Shown piece after piece: positions 1 through 6,163 of a stretch of 6,163 nt of DNA; the first letter of the stretch is position 1; each line of letters opens with the position of its first letter. The notes beneath the pieces were generated by a model. The model was given only the letters and a program-made list of their open reading frames with translations, was not told where the DNA came from and did no database searches. The stretch is from Deltaproteobacteria bacterium (GTDB lineage: Bacteria > Desulfobacterota > GWC2-55-46 > S146-73). The translations under genes and the position numbers were made by a program. The stretch is taken from assembly GCA_015492355.1 (NCBI GenBank), contig WGFF01000027.1:1-6163 (forward strand), given 5' to 3'.

Positions 1-5
1 CGTAT

Positions 6-29
6 TGACAATATATATCGACATTATCA
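6..29. repeat. Imperfect AT-rich inverted repeat downstream of the GGDEF gene
   Basis: The two halves, TGACAATAT and ATTATCA on the plus strand, form a roughly 24-bp imperfect dyad. In the minus-strand transcript it could fold into about nine base pairs, two of them G-U, around a six-base loop. It lies about 90 bases past the stop of the GGDEF gene. No U-run follows within the window, so I do not call it a terminator. It may be a transcript-end hairpin, an operator, or chance in AT-rich DNA. The plus strand here also carries TTGACA at 5-10 with a TATAAA at 30-35, a promoter-like pair with a too-long 19-base spacer. Confidence 0.2.
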
Positions 30-115
30 TATAAAGATACATTTTGTTCTTTTTCTCCCAATTTTCCGGACATATAGAAGACAGTTGCTTCTCAAACGCT
101 TGTTTTACTCATGAA

Positions 116-982
116 TTACCGCAGTGGATGATCTGTGTTGTGAGTCCCCATCATTCTGAGGTCGAGCTGTTTCTGACTCTGTTTGACTTCGTACATACGC
201 CTGTCCGCAGCCTCTATCACATCCTCTGCTTTCATACCATCGCTCCACCCTGACATGCCCACAGAGCATGTAACCGTTATACCACCCACATGCCACTTAC
301 ATCCCTCTATCCGTTCTACGATCCGGTATGCCTTCTGAAACTCCACTCCTGCAAGAACCACACAGAACTCATCCCCACCTGCCCTGTACACACGACCATA
401 ACCAGAACTCATCCTATCGAGATCATGTGCCACTCTCGAAAGCACCCTGTCACCCATGGCATGACCGAAGGTGTCGTTTACAGACTTGAAGTTGTTCAGA
501 TCGATGTACAGAAAATGCAGGGGGATGGAATTCTTCTCCGCACCAGAGACTGCCTTTCTCAGGTCCATGAACATGGCTTCCCTGTCAGGTAGCCCCGTAA
601 GTCTGTCCCTTTTTACCCTGTCCGGTCTCAGGGACATGACCGAACAGAGACTTGTTGCAGTGGATATGAGGGATTCCACGAAGGCAGGGTCAGGTCCATC
701 CCCTCCATCCAGACCAACACTCCACTCCGCAAGCCTGGATGAATAGAGATAAAGTGAGTCCTTCCTGATCACCTTACCCGGTTCCATACCATTCAGACCC
801 TGTTCTACAGGGTCGAAATCCCTCAGGGAACCTATAGCCATATCCACGTATCTGAAGTCAAACGTGAGGAATGCACCTCTTGCACCACTGTGAAGACATA
901 ATCCATACAGAAGACACTCATAGACCTGAACATGATCTCTGGAGTGTCTCATAACCCCTATTATGGACTTGAGAAGTGTCAT
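116..982 (-). CDS. GGDEF-domain protein, predicted diguanylate cyclase (no I-site)
   Basis: Predicted to condense two GTP into cyclic di-GMP in the cytoplasm. The 288-residue protein has a GGDEF domain at about residues 122-272. It shows DRLTGLPDR at 126-134, the metal and guanine-binding block with D161, N169 and D178, an intact AGGDEF signature with GGDEF at 202-206, and a C-terminal AADRRMYEVKQ helix. The four residues at the I-site position, five before GGDEF, are SGYG and not RxxD, so classical product inhibition is probably missing. D178 keeps the Asp typical of c-di-GMP makers, which argues against a Hypr-type cGAMP synthase. Residues 1-120 have no transmembrane segment. They could be a small GAF-like sensor, but I cannot identify the fold. 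The gene is the last of the operon, six bases after the methyltransferase stop. GAGGAG abuts the ATG with no spacing, so the start is less secure; Met11 (codon 950-952) is the alternative. Confidence 0.9.
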   Translation of the reverse strand: MTLLKSIIGVMRHSRDHVQVYECLLYGLCLHSGARGAFLTFDFRYVDMAIGSLRDFDPVEQGLNGMEPGKVIRKDSLYLYSSRLAEWSVGLDGGDGPDPAFVESLISTATSLCSVMSLRPDRVKRDRLTGLPDREAMFMDLRKAVSGAEKNSIPLHFLYIDLNNFKSVNDTFGHAMGDRVLSRVAHDLDRMSSGYGRVYRAGGDEFCVVLAGVEFQKAYRIVERIEGCKWHVGGITVTCSVGMSGWSDGMKAEDVIEAADRRMYEVKQSQKQLDLRMMGTHNTDHPLR

Positions 983-988
983 CTCCTC

Positions 989-1750
989 TCAGTCCTTCCT
1001 TGCAAGGATGAACAGCCTCGGACCATTGCACTCAGAGGTCCTGAACCCAACATCATCACCTATCCTGAGTACCCTGAATCCAGCCATCTCCATGAAAAGA
1101 ACGATCTCTGAAGGGGTGTAAAACCTGAAGGTATGGTCATCGGTATATTCCCTTCCGTTGACAACGAATACACCCCTTGCATGAAGGAGACTTCTTTTTA
1201 CATCCACCCTTCTCTCCCACAGGTTCACACCACCAGGTATCCGCATGTATATGACCTTCTGGAAGTCCCTGAGAAGGGGTAAGGCATTGACCACATCAAA
1301 GACGAATACACCACCTGGCCTGATAGAATCGTGGATATTCCTGAAGGCCCTGATGATGTGACGTGTATCCGTCATGTAACTCATGACCAGGAAGAGTGAT
1401 ATCACAGCCGAGTAGGTCCTTTGCGGTCTGTAATCCACTATATCGCACAGGATGGTCCTGCCGTCCGGATTGTTTTTTCTTGCCACTTCAAGCATCTTCC
1501 CTGACCTGTCGAGCATATCCACCCTGTAACCCATCCGTACAAGTTCCCCTGCATGTAACCCCGGTCCACACCCCACATCCAGCACATCCTCCACATCGCA
1601 CATACGAAAGACCCTCGAAAGCTCCAGTGCCTGTCTTTTGTAATCGTTACCACTTCCACCGTTGTAATAAAGACTCATGTAGAGTTCAGGTATGTCATAT
1701 ATGATATGACTCATTGCCATGTACGAGTCTGTGGAGTTGAGAAAATTCAC
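989..1750 (-). CDS. Class I SAM-dependent methyltransferase
   Basis: A soluble methyltransferase that should transfer a methyl group from S-adenosylmethionine; the substrate is unknown. With the chosen start it has 253 residues. Motif I is VLDVGCGPG at 56-64, and D81 (MLDRS) ends strand 2 where the ribose-binding acid is expected. D103 lies in CDIVDY, RPGGVFVFDV at 144-153 is the post-motif loop and strand, and TPSEIVLFMEMAGF near 212-225 is the usual C-terminal helix. The acid commonly found at the start of strand 4 (F/Y-D-x-V) is replaced by Ser in YSAVISLF. The start is read as GTG at 1748-1750, because GGAAGG lies six bases upstream. A second GTG at 1754-1756 is in frame but touches that site. 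This start overlaps the TPR gene by 56 bases. The N-terminal YDIPELY segment looks like genuine family sequence, so starting after the overlap (Met at 1676-1678) is unlikely. No CheR or rRNA-methylase hallmark is visible. Confidence 0.88.
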   Translation of the reverse strand: MNFLNSTDSYMAMSHIIYDIPELYMSLYYNGGSGNDYKRQALELSRVFRMCDVEDVLDVGCGPGLHAGELVRMGYRVDMLDRSGKMLEVARKNNPDGRTILCDIVDYRPQRTYSAVISLFLVMSYMTDTRHIIRAFRNIHDSIRPGGVFVFDVVNALPLLRDFQKVIYMRIPGGVNLWERRVDVKRSLLHARGVFVVNGREYTDDHTFRFYTPSEIVLFMEMAGFRVLRIGDDVGFRTSECNGPRLFILARKD

Positions 1751-2474
1751 ATGCACCCTTCCTTCGCATGTACCTGTCTTTTTTCAGTGCCACAGAGAGT
1801 ATCTCCTCTGCCTTCTTTCTCTCGCCCTTCCTGAGAAGTATGAACGATATGGTCTTCAGTGCAGAAGATTCCCCCTCCATGAAACCACCGTGGAGAAAGA
1901 AACTGTCCAGTGCCTTCATCGAATAGTGCAATGCAGTGGAGAAACTCCCTTCCTTGAGAAACATCCTGGAGGTGGAAAGGAAGACCATACCCTTACCCTT
2001 GTGGTCTTCATTCTCCTCGAACACCTGGTACGCAGACAGGTATATATCCCTTGCAGAATCCACCCTGCCAAGACTCAAGAGTATATCCCCCTTGAAGAGT
2101 CTATCGTAGGCAAATTCATTCGAAAGTGTATCATCCACACCAAAACCGGGATGCCTGTACCACAACTCAAGTGATCTCTCTATCATCTCAAGGGCAGTGA
2201 AGGGTTTGCCCAGACTCAGCCGTATCATCGATAGATTGGCGAGTGACTTGTACTCTATGTTTCTGTCCACCTCCATAGCCTTCATAAAACACCTCTCCGC
2301 CTCATCGAATCTGCAAAGCCCCTTGAGAAGCACCCCCTTGGTGTTGAGGACCCTTCCCAGAAACGCATCATCACACCTGTCTCTTGCACACGATATGAGA
2401 CCATCACACAACCTTATTCCTTCAAGATGTCTTCCCCTGTCCCTGAGATATATTATGAACTCAATCGCTGTCAT
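1695..2474 (-). CDS. TPR-repeat protein (likely scaffold or regulator)
   Basis: A soluble 259-residue protein made almost wholly of tetratricopeptide-like helical pairs, a fold used for protein-protein contacts. Repeats can be placed at about residues 40-70 (GVLLKGLCRFDEAERCFMKA), 76-106 (IRLSLGKPFTALEMIERSLE), 123-154 (GDILLSLGRVDSARDIYLSA), 161-193 and 204-233 (FILLRKGERKKAEEIL). Each shows the A/G-small, F/Y and A-E spacing of TPRs. There is no signal peptide, membrane segment or DNA-binding domain. The ATG overlaps the end of the HD-GYP gene by 14 bases and has no clear Shine-Dalgarno site, which suggests translation by re-initiation or coupling. Its last 18 codons overlap the methyltransferase gene. 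From its position between the HD-GYP and methyltransferase genes I infer a partner or scaffold role for one of the neighbouring enzymes. The binding partner cannot be read from the sequence. Confidence 0.82.
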   Translation of the reverse strand: MTAIEFIIYLRDRGRHLEGIRLCDGLISCARDRCDDAFLGRVLNTKGVLLKGLCRFDEAERCFMKAMEVDRNIEYKSLANLSMIRLSLGKPFTALEMIERSLELWYRHPGFGVDDTLSNEFAYDRLFKGDILLSLGRVDSARDIYLSAYQVFEENEDHKGKGMVFLSTSRMFLKEGSFSTALHYSMKALDSFFLHGGFMEGESSALKTISFILLRKGERKKAEEILSVALKKDRYMRRKGACEFSQLHRLVHGNESYHI

Positions 2475-3060
2475 ACTGTATCATGGAAAGGGCATCAAGA
2501 TTCATAAGAAGGGTTTTCACAATCCCGGGATGAAATAGATTACGGTTCTCCTCAATGGTCCTTCTTGCAAGGTCATGCGAACAGGGGGTCCTGTAAGGTC
2601 TCCTCTCTGTAAGCGCAGCCCAGAAGTCCGCAAGCCCCACTATCTGAGAGACAATAGAATTGTTATCACCAACAAGTCCAGATGGATAACCACTGCCATC
2701 AAACCTCTCATGGTGATGCCTTATAGCAAATATGACCTCTCCTGCCTCAAGCGATATATTCCCGTTGAAGTACTGGGATACAATCTCTGCCCCACAGACA
2801 GGATGAACCATCATGGCAGTCATCTCCCTGGGCTTGTAGCGACCTTTTTTCATCAAGAGATCATCAGGTACCATGAGTTTTCCCACATCATGAAGCTTCG
2901 CAGAGGTAACCACCATCCACCTCATCCTCCCATCAAGGTTCATACCCCTTGAGATGATGTCCGCTATACGCGCAGTCTTTACAGAGTGAAGATAAAGAAG
3001 CCTGTTTTTTTCATACATCATCCTCAAGAAAACCCTCACAAGCCCATTGAACATCTCCAT
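2461..3060 (-). CDS. Stand-alone HD-GYP domain protein, predicted c-di-GMP phosphodiesterase
   Basis: Predicted to hydrolyse cyclic di-GMP using a metal centre; cytoplasmic. From the preferred start it has 199 residues and is almost only the catalytic domain, without a receiver or sensor. Visible metal and signature residues are H25 (LHSVKTA), H57-D58 with GK at 60-61 (LHDVGKLMVPDDLL), H86 (HPVCGAEIV), H116-H117-E118 followed by DGSGYP at 121-126, D145 (GLADFWAAL) and RPYR at 154-157. All canonical HD-GYP ligands are therefore present. The position four before H25 is Leu, where trinuclear enzymes such as PmGH carry Glu, so a dinuclear site is more likely (inference). Start choice: the frame opens with three ATGs from 3081. 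Just inside lies AGGAGGTG five bases before the ATG at 3058-3060, the best ribosome site. GGAAGG before the upstream ATG cluster also allows 3075 or 3081. It follows traC by 34 to 55 bases and overlaps the TPR gene by 14. Confidence 0.92.
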   Translation of the reverse strand: MEMFNGLVRVFLRMMYEKNRLLYLHSVKTARIADIISRGMNLDGRMRWMVVTSAKLHDVGKLMVPDDLLMKKGRYKPREMTAMMVHPVCGAEIVSQYFNGNISLEAGEVIFAIRHHHERFDGSGYPSGLVGDNNSIVSQIVGLADFWAALTERRPYRTPCSHDLARRTIEENRNLFHPGIVKTLLMNLDALSMIQYDSD

Positions 3061-3061
3061 C

Positions 3062-3073
3062 TCCACCTCCTGC
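3062..3073 (-). promoter_or_regulatory. Strong ribosome binding site inside the longest HD-GYP frame
   Basis: On the minus strand this reads GCAGGAGGTGGA. AGGAGG ends five bases before the ATG at 3058-3060 and eleven before the next in-frame ATG at 3052-3054. Because it lies within the longest open frame, it indicates that the first codons of that frame are probably untranslated or little used. Confidence 0.55.
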
Positions 3074-3115
3074 ATCATCATCCTTCCAGTCCCTTCTTCT
3101 CACTTTCCTCTTTTG

Positions 3116-5527
3116 TCAGAACCCTATCGCCTTGAGATAATCCATGCCTTTACTTACAAGCTCCTCAAGCCTGGCGTTATCCCCCGAGGAAGAGGTATAA
3201 AGCCAGTAAAGATGAGGACTCACAACGAGTCTTACAATGCCCCTTCCCGTGGGAGAATCCACGAACACCTCGGAGTACTTCGGGGCATTTCTGCTGACAC
3301 TCTGCATGAGTTTCAAAAGAAAATCATCCACATAGAGGAGTTTCTCATCCTTTGCCTTGGCAAAATCGCCCGACTCAAGATAGAACTTGTACGCAGAGTT
3401 GTTCATCAATACGTCCCCTATCTTCTTGTACTGCCCGAGATCGAGTATGCTCTGTACGACCTTCATGAAACTCCCCTTGTACTTCCTGGCTCTTCTATCT
3501 CCTTCCTCTATCACATCGATGAGATACCCGCCTTCCTTGAAAAACTGCCATGCCTCATCGAATATGATGAGCTTGGGTATGGTTTTATCGGAAAGATACA
3601 GATTGTAGGTCACATAGTTGAGTACCTGGAGCAGTACCACCTTGAAGAGTTCCTTCTTCGGTTTCAACTCCTCAAGCTCCAGTACCACGAACCGATCCTT
3701 CGATATATCGAGTGTGGACCTGCCACTGAACCATTTACCATAGGCACCCCAGGAGGTGAACTCCCTGAGGTTGAAGGCAAGTCTGTCCGCAATCTCTACC
3801 ATGTTCTCGTGCTCTGAATACTGCCTGAAGTCTTTGAGATACCTGTAGACACTGTCTATACTGCCTTCCTCTCCCTCGTTCTCGTACACCCATCTTACAG
3901 CCTCCTTTATTATCGTTGCCTCTGTCTCGGACGGCTCTGCATTTGAATAGGAATAGACCATCTGCAAGAGTATGTGTGCTATGGTGTAGAGGTTCTTCTC
4001 AAGGTCCTCTTTGTCCCCACCAACGATGTGGGAAAAGGGATTGAGTGAGATGTCACTGTCGGAGGTGAACTCTATGTAATTGCCTCCAAAGACCTTGCAG
4101 AGTTTCCTGTACGACCTTCCAACATCTATGATCCTTACATACGCCCCCGCTGCCATACAGCAGTGCACGATGTAATTGACCAGAAAACTCTTACCGCTTC
4201 CGGTGGAGGCGCACACAAGGGTATTCATGTTCTTCGATACATTCTCATCGAAGAAGTCTATCCCCACAACCTCTCCCTTCCTCCCCACAAAGAGTATCTG
4301 GGGATTGCCACCCTGAAAGTCCGCCTGCACGGGCAGGAGTTCCGCTATGGCTGGCACAGGTACTATGAAGTCCCTATCGAGCATCTTTATGTTCTCCCCG
4401 GTATTGTACAGACCAAATGGGAGGGAGGAGATGAAAAGTACGGGTATGATCCCCCTGTCTTCCTGCATCACATATTTATTGTCTTCCCAGATCCTCTTGA
4501 GTATGGACATGTTGACCCTTGCACTCTCCTCGTCCTTCCCGAATACCACCGCAGTGTATATCACCCTCAGAAACTCCACACCCTTCTCCATACAGTCGGT
4601 AGCCCAGAGGAATTCCTCCTGCCGCCTGGCAATCCCTGAAAAGAAACTGCCGGCTGCCTTCTGCTGAAGGACTATACCAGCCTTCCTCCTTATCATACCC
4701 TTCAGGTCCTCGAATATCACACTGCAGGTTATAATGAATGGACACTTTATCTGGTTCAGATCCCCGCTTATACCCCATACATCACCGGTGAGCAGATTGG
4801 TACCCAGTATGGATGACTCAACAGGCAGACACCGGGGTGTGGCAATCCTTATGACCCTGGAACCTATCTCGAGACGATCGAACTCGTTCGTTATCCTGGT
4901 CTCGGAAAGAATAAGCTGCCTTCGTATCTCCCTTGTTGGGTCGTATCTCAGATGAACGGGTATCCTGCCATTGAACAGACCGAAAAAGGTCCTCACGAAA
5001 TCCTCCACATCGAGATACGATGGACAGAGTCCAAGACCCCGGAGTGTGTCCTCGATGGAGGAAAGTACATCCTTCAGGTTGTCCACACGGGTATCCTCTG
5101 GGAAATAAAGGGTAACGAATAGCCTGAAGTTCCTCAAAGGTATACCCTGGAGTTTGTCAAGACCATCGGTACCGCAGGAGAGATATTCCGCATACCTTTC
5201 GAGACTCCCCTTGAGAATCCTGTCGTCACAGGTCTTGAAAGAGAGGAACCTCTGGAGTATGGGTTTTATGTTCGGGTCCGCATAGAGGATGAACTGCATG
5301 ATCGACCCCTCGGGAAAGGGTAGTTTGAAAAGCCTCTCGAAACCCCTTGCCTTTTTCTCATCCATGAACCACAGGGGACTGCACTCCCAGATATATCCCC
5401 AGGAGTTCATGTTGTGATAGATACGACTCTCAGGGTCATAGGCTACATAAGGGAGATAGTCAGAAAACCTCTCCCTTTCTGTGAGTTTCCTTAGAAGTTT
5501 TTTCGACAGACCAAGAGAAAGTTCCAT
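3116..5527 (-). CDS. traC: TraC/VirB4-family type IV secretion ATPase
   Basis: The energising ATPase at the cytoplasmic base of an F-type conjugation or type IV secretion system, needed for pilus assembly and substrate transfer in this family. From the ATG start it has 803 residues, close to the size of F-type TraC. Residues 1 to about 270 match the layout of the TraC N-terminal domain. Walker A is ASTGSGKS at 440-447, followed by IDVGRSYRKLC from 467 and SLNPFSHI at 494-501. Walker B is LIIFDEAW at 653-660 with D657 and E658, and GDRRARKYKG at 676-685 follows. These elements and their order are typical of TraC/VirB4, and nothing is truncated or frameshifted. No membrane helix is evident. AAAGGAGGT lies 11-12 bases before the chosen ATG (5525-5527). 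An in-frame TTG at 5534-5536 sits only 2-3 bases from it and is the alternative start. It is the first gene of the minus-strand operon. No other transfer gene is visible in the window, so conjugation itself is not proven. Confidence 0.93.
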   Translation of the reverse strand: MELSLGLSKKLLRKLTERERFSDYLPYVAYDPESRIYHNMNSWGYIWECSPLWFMDEKKARGFERLFKLPFPEGSIMQFILYADPNIKPILQRFLSFKTCDDRILKGSLERYAEYLSCGTDGLDKLQGIPLRNFRLFVTLYFPEDTRVDNLKDVLSSIEDTLRGLGLCPSYLDVEDFVRTFFGLFNGRIPVHLRYDPTREIRRQLILSETRITNEFDRLEIGSRVIRIATPRCLPVESSILGTNLLTGDVWGISGDLNQIKCPFIITCSVIFEDLKGMIRRKAGIVLQQKAAGSFFSGIARRQEEFLWATDCMEKGVEFLRVIYTAVVFGKDEESARVNMSILKRIWEDNKYVMQEDRGIIPVLFISSLPFGLYNTGENIKMLDRDFIVPVPAIAELLPVQADFQGGNPQILFVGRKGEVVGIDFFDENVSKNMNTLVCASTGSGKSFLVNYIVHCCMAAGAYVRIIDVGRSYRKLCKVFGGNYIEFTSDSDISLNPFSHIVGGDKEDLEKNLYTIAHILLQMVYSYSNAEPSETEATIIKEAVRWVYENEGEEGSIDSVYRYLKDFRQYSEHENMVEIADRLAFNLREFTSWGAYGKWFSGRSTLDISKDRFVVLELEELKPKKELFKVVLLQVLNYVTYNLYLSDKTIPKLIIFDEAWQFFKEGGYLIDVIEEGDRRARKYKGSFMKVVQSILDLGQYKKIGDVLMNNSAYKFYLESGDFAKAKDEKLLYVDDFLLKLMQSVSRNAPKYSEVFVDSPTGRGIVRLVVSPHLYWLYTSSSGDNARLEELVSKGMDYLKAIGF

Positions 5528-5575
5528 ATAGAACAAATACCTCCTTTCAGTGAAAGTTTTTCTACAAATATATTA

Positions 5576-5605
5576 CCCGAAGAAAACAGAATAAGGATGT
5601 TCGGG
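5576..5605. repeat. Inverted repeat CCCGAA-N18-TTCGGG, possible operator
   Basis: CCCGAA at 5576-5581 is mirrored exactly by TTCGGG at 5600-5605 with 18 bases between. The GC-rich arms stand out in AT-rich surroundings and directly adjoin the TAATATATT box proposed as the traC -10, covering where a -35 would lie. That position fits a dimeric regulator. A 6-bp dyad with such a spacer can also occur by chance. Confidence 0.3.
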
Positions 5606-5690
5606 GGATGGAATATTTGGAAGATAAAACAGTTGTTTTTTTTATGCAATCAGTGATAAAAAAATCAAATAACACTTCAGCATCAAACCC

Positions 5691-5698
5691 GGGGGAGG
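5691..5698 (+). promoter_or_regulatory. Ribosome binding site GGGGGAGG deciding the start at 5707
   Basis: GGAGG ends eight bases before the ATG at 5707-5709. The frame stays open upstream to an ATG at 5608-5610, but that codon has only a G-run in front of it, and starting there would bury the signal peptide behind 33 extra residues. The site therefore supports 5707 as the true start. Confidence 0.75.
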
Positions 5699-5706
5699 TA
5701 TTCTTT

Positions 5707-6163
5707 ATGAAAAGAACAATACCCCTTCCAGAGGGATGGAAGAGGGTCTTTCAGATTTCTGGTCTCTTCGTTGTCTTTTCCCTTATGAGGTTATCCATGG
5801 CACATGGTGACCTTGCCCACATATGGTGTGAGTACATCCCTTATGACTGGTATGGTTCGACAAGATACAGGATTATCAGGCACTCGGATACCTGGACGTG
5901 TTCCGGGTATCTGGGCTATGGGAATTCTGAAGAAGGGGGATATACCCTGAATCTGCCGGCTTGTGGTGAGGAATGGTTATGTGATGCCATATGTTCGGGC
6001 AACGGTTATGACTGGTGGGCATGGACGAGCGGTTACGAATCGGCAAATGCAACCCGGGAATGTTTTGGAGATTGCATACCAGAAAAAGAAGAGCTCTGTG
6101 GTGACGGTATTGACAACGACTGTGATGGTGAGATAGACGAGGGGTGTATTGTATGTACAGACA
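5707..6163 (+). CDS. Secreted Cys-rich protein with MopE-type metal-binding motif (3' partial)
   Basis: The first 152 residues of a protein that continues past the window. A positively charged start (MKRTIPLPEGWKR) leads into a hydrophobic stretch at about 14-30 and a likely signal peptidase I site after SMA (30-32), so it is predicted to be exported. The mature part has eleven cysteines (41, 65, 86, 92, 96, 119, 123, 131, 139, 147, 150) and many Trp/Tyr residues, as in disulfide-rich or metal-binding surface proteins. At 130-147 is LCGDGIDNDCDGEIDEGC, matching the 'putative metal-binding' motif of MopE-like proteins. D136, D138, D140 and G141 make an EF-hand-like DxDxDG loop that could bind calcium or copper. 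Residues 33-128 belong to no family I recognise. The motif often occurs in tandem, so more copies may follow downstream. It is transcribed away from traC, and a functional link is unproven. Confidence 0.85.
   Translation, partial: MKRTIPLPEGWKRVFQISGLFVVFSLMRLSMAHGDLAHIWCEYIPYDWYGSTRYRIIRHSDTWTCSGYLGYGNSEEGGYTLNLPACGEEWLCDAICSGNGYDWWAWTSGYESANATRECFGDCIPEKEELCGDGIDNDCDGEIDEGCIVCTD

Larger units (their letters stand above)
5537..5706. promoter_or_regulatory. Divergent intergenic region between traC and the secreted metal-binding gene
   Basis: This 170-bp AT-rich stretch must hold the promoters of two genes that point away from each other. For traC, the minus strand reads TAATATATT at 5567-5575, a plausible -10, without a recognisable -35. 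For the plus-strand gene, TTGGAA at 5617-5622 and TTTTAT at 5640-5645 are separated by 17 bases but match the consensus only weakly. A T-run lies at 5636-5643. The traC ribosome site is at about 5539-5547 and the plus-strand one at 5691-5698. Boundaries of the promoters cannot be fixed from sequence alone. Confidence 0.4.

Noticed and set aside
2..11. GTATTGACAA at the left edge repeats at 6107-6116, considered as a flanking direct repeat
   Set aside because: A shared 10-mer is expected many times by chance in a window of this size, and the second copy is explained by the Gly-Ile-Asp-Asn codons of the metal-binding motif.
76..92. AGAAG-N7-CTTCT hairpin after the GGDEF gene, considered as a terminator
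   Set aside because: The stem is only five base pairs and no U-run follows it on the minus strand.
44..253. 69-codon plus-strand frame at the left edge
   Set aside because: Most of it is antisense to the GGDEF gene, there is no ribosome site, and the protein resembles nothing. The upstream TTGACA/TATAAA pair has a poor spacing.
3047..3817. 256-codon plus-strand open frame opposite traC and the start of the HD-GYP gene
   Set aside because: It lies antisense to strongly recognisable TraC and HD-GYP coding sequence, has no ribosome site or known motif, and is explained by codon bias of the real genes. The same applies to the plus-strand frames at 4163-4639, 1719-2174, 1396-1704 and 290-592.
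5625..5643. AAAAC-AGTT-GTTTT followed by a T-run, considered as an intrinsic terminator
   Set aside because: The stem is five mostly A-T pairs, and no plus-strand gene ends upstream of it in a divergent promoter region.
5597..5656. 19-codon plus-strand frame (ATG at 5597) in the divergent region, a possible leader peptide
   Set aside because: Only AAGG touching the ATG precedes it, and no attenuator-like hairpins or runs of regulatory codons follow.
5608..5706. In-frame N-terminal extension of the secreted protein from an ATG at 5608
   Set aside because: The strong ribosome site at 5691-5698 and the signal peptide directly after 5707 favour the shorter form; the extension is polar and not signal-like.

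Overview
The window reads as bacterial. It has strong Shine-Dalgarno sites (GGAGG type), tightly packed genes, a conjugation-type ATPase and two cyclic-di-GMP signalling domains. Base composition is moderate. Arginine is often AGG/AGA and isoleucine often ATA, as seen in thermophilic and deep-branching lineages such as Thermodesulfovibrio-like Nitrospirota. No phylogenetic marker is present, so this placement is only a guess.

Layout: five genes occupy the minus strand from 5527 down to 116 and look like one operon. In transcription order they are: (1) a TraC/VirB4-family type IV secretion ATPase; (2) a stand-alone HD-GYP protein, a predicted c-di-GMP phosphodiesterase; (3) a TPR-repeat protein; (4) a class I SAM-dependent methyltransferase; (5) a GGDEF protein, a predicted diguanylate cyclase without an inhibitory I-site. 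Genes 2 to 5 overlap or lie within a few bases of each other, so they are probably translationally coupled. After a 170-bp divergent intergenic region, a sixth gene on the plus strand begins at 5707 and runs off the window. It encodes a secreted, cysteine-rich protein with a MopE-type Asp-rich metal-binding motif.

How they may work together (inference): one transcript would carry both a maker and a breaker of c-di-GMP, with a TPR scaffold and a methyltransferase, behind the energising ATPase of an F-type conjugation or secretion apparatus. The usual TraC neighbours (traV, traW, traU, traN and similar) are absent from this window. Either this is the edge of a larger transfer cluster or the ATPase has been recruited into a signalling operon. 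This gene combination is the most unusual thing here.

The 115 bp at the left edge hold no gene I can support, only a weak AT-rich inverted repeat. I saw no tRNA, rRNA, CRISPR array, insertion sequence or convincing intrinsic terminator.
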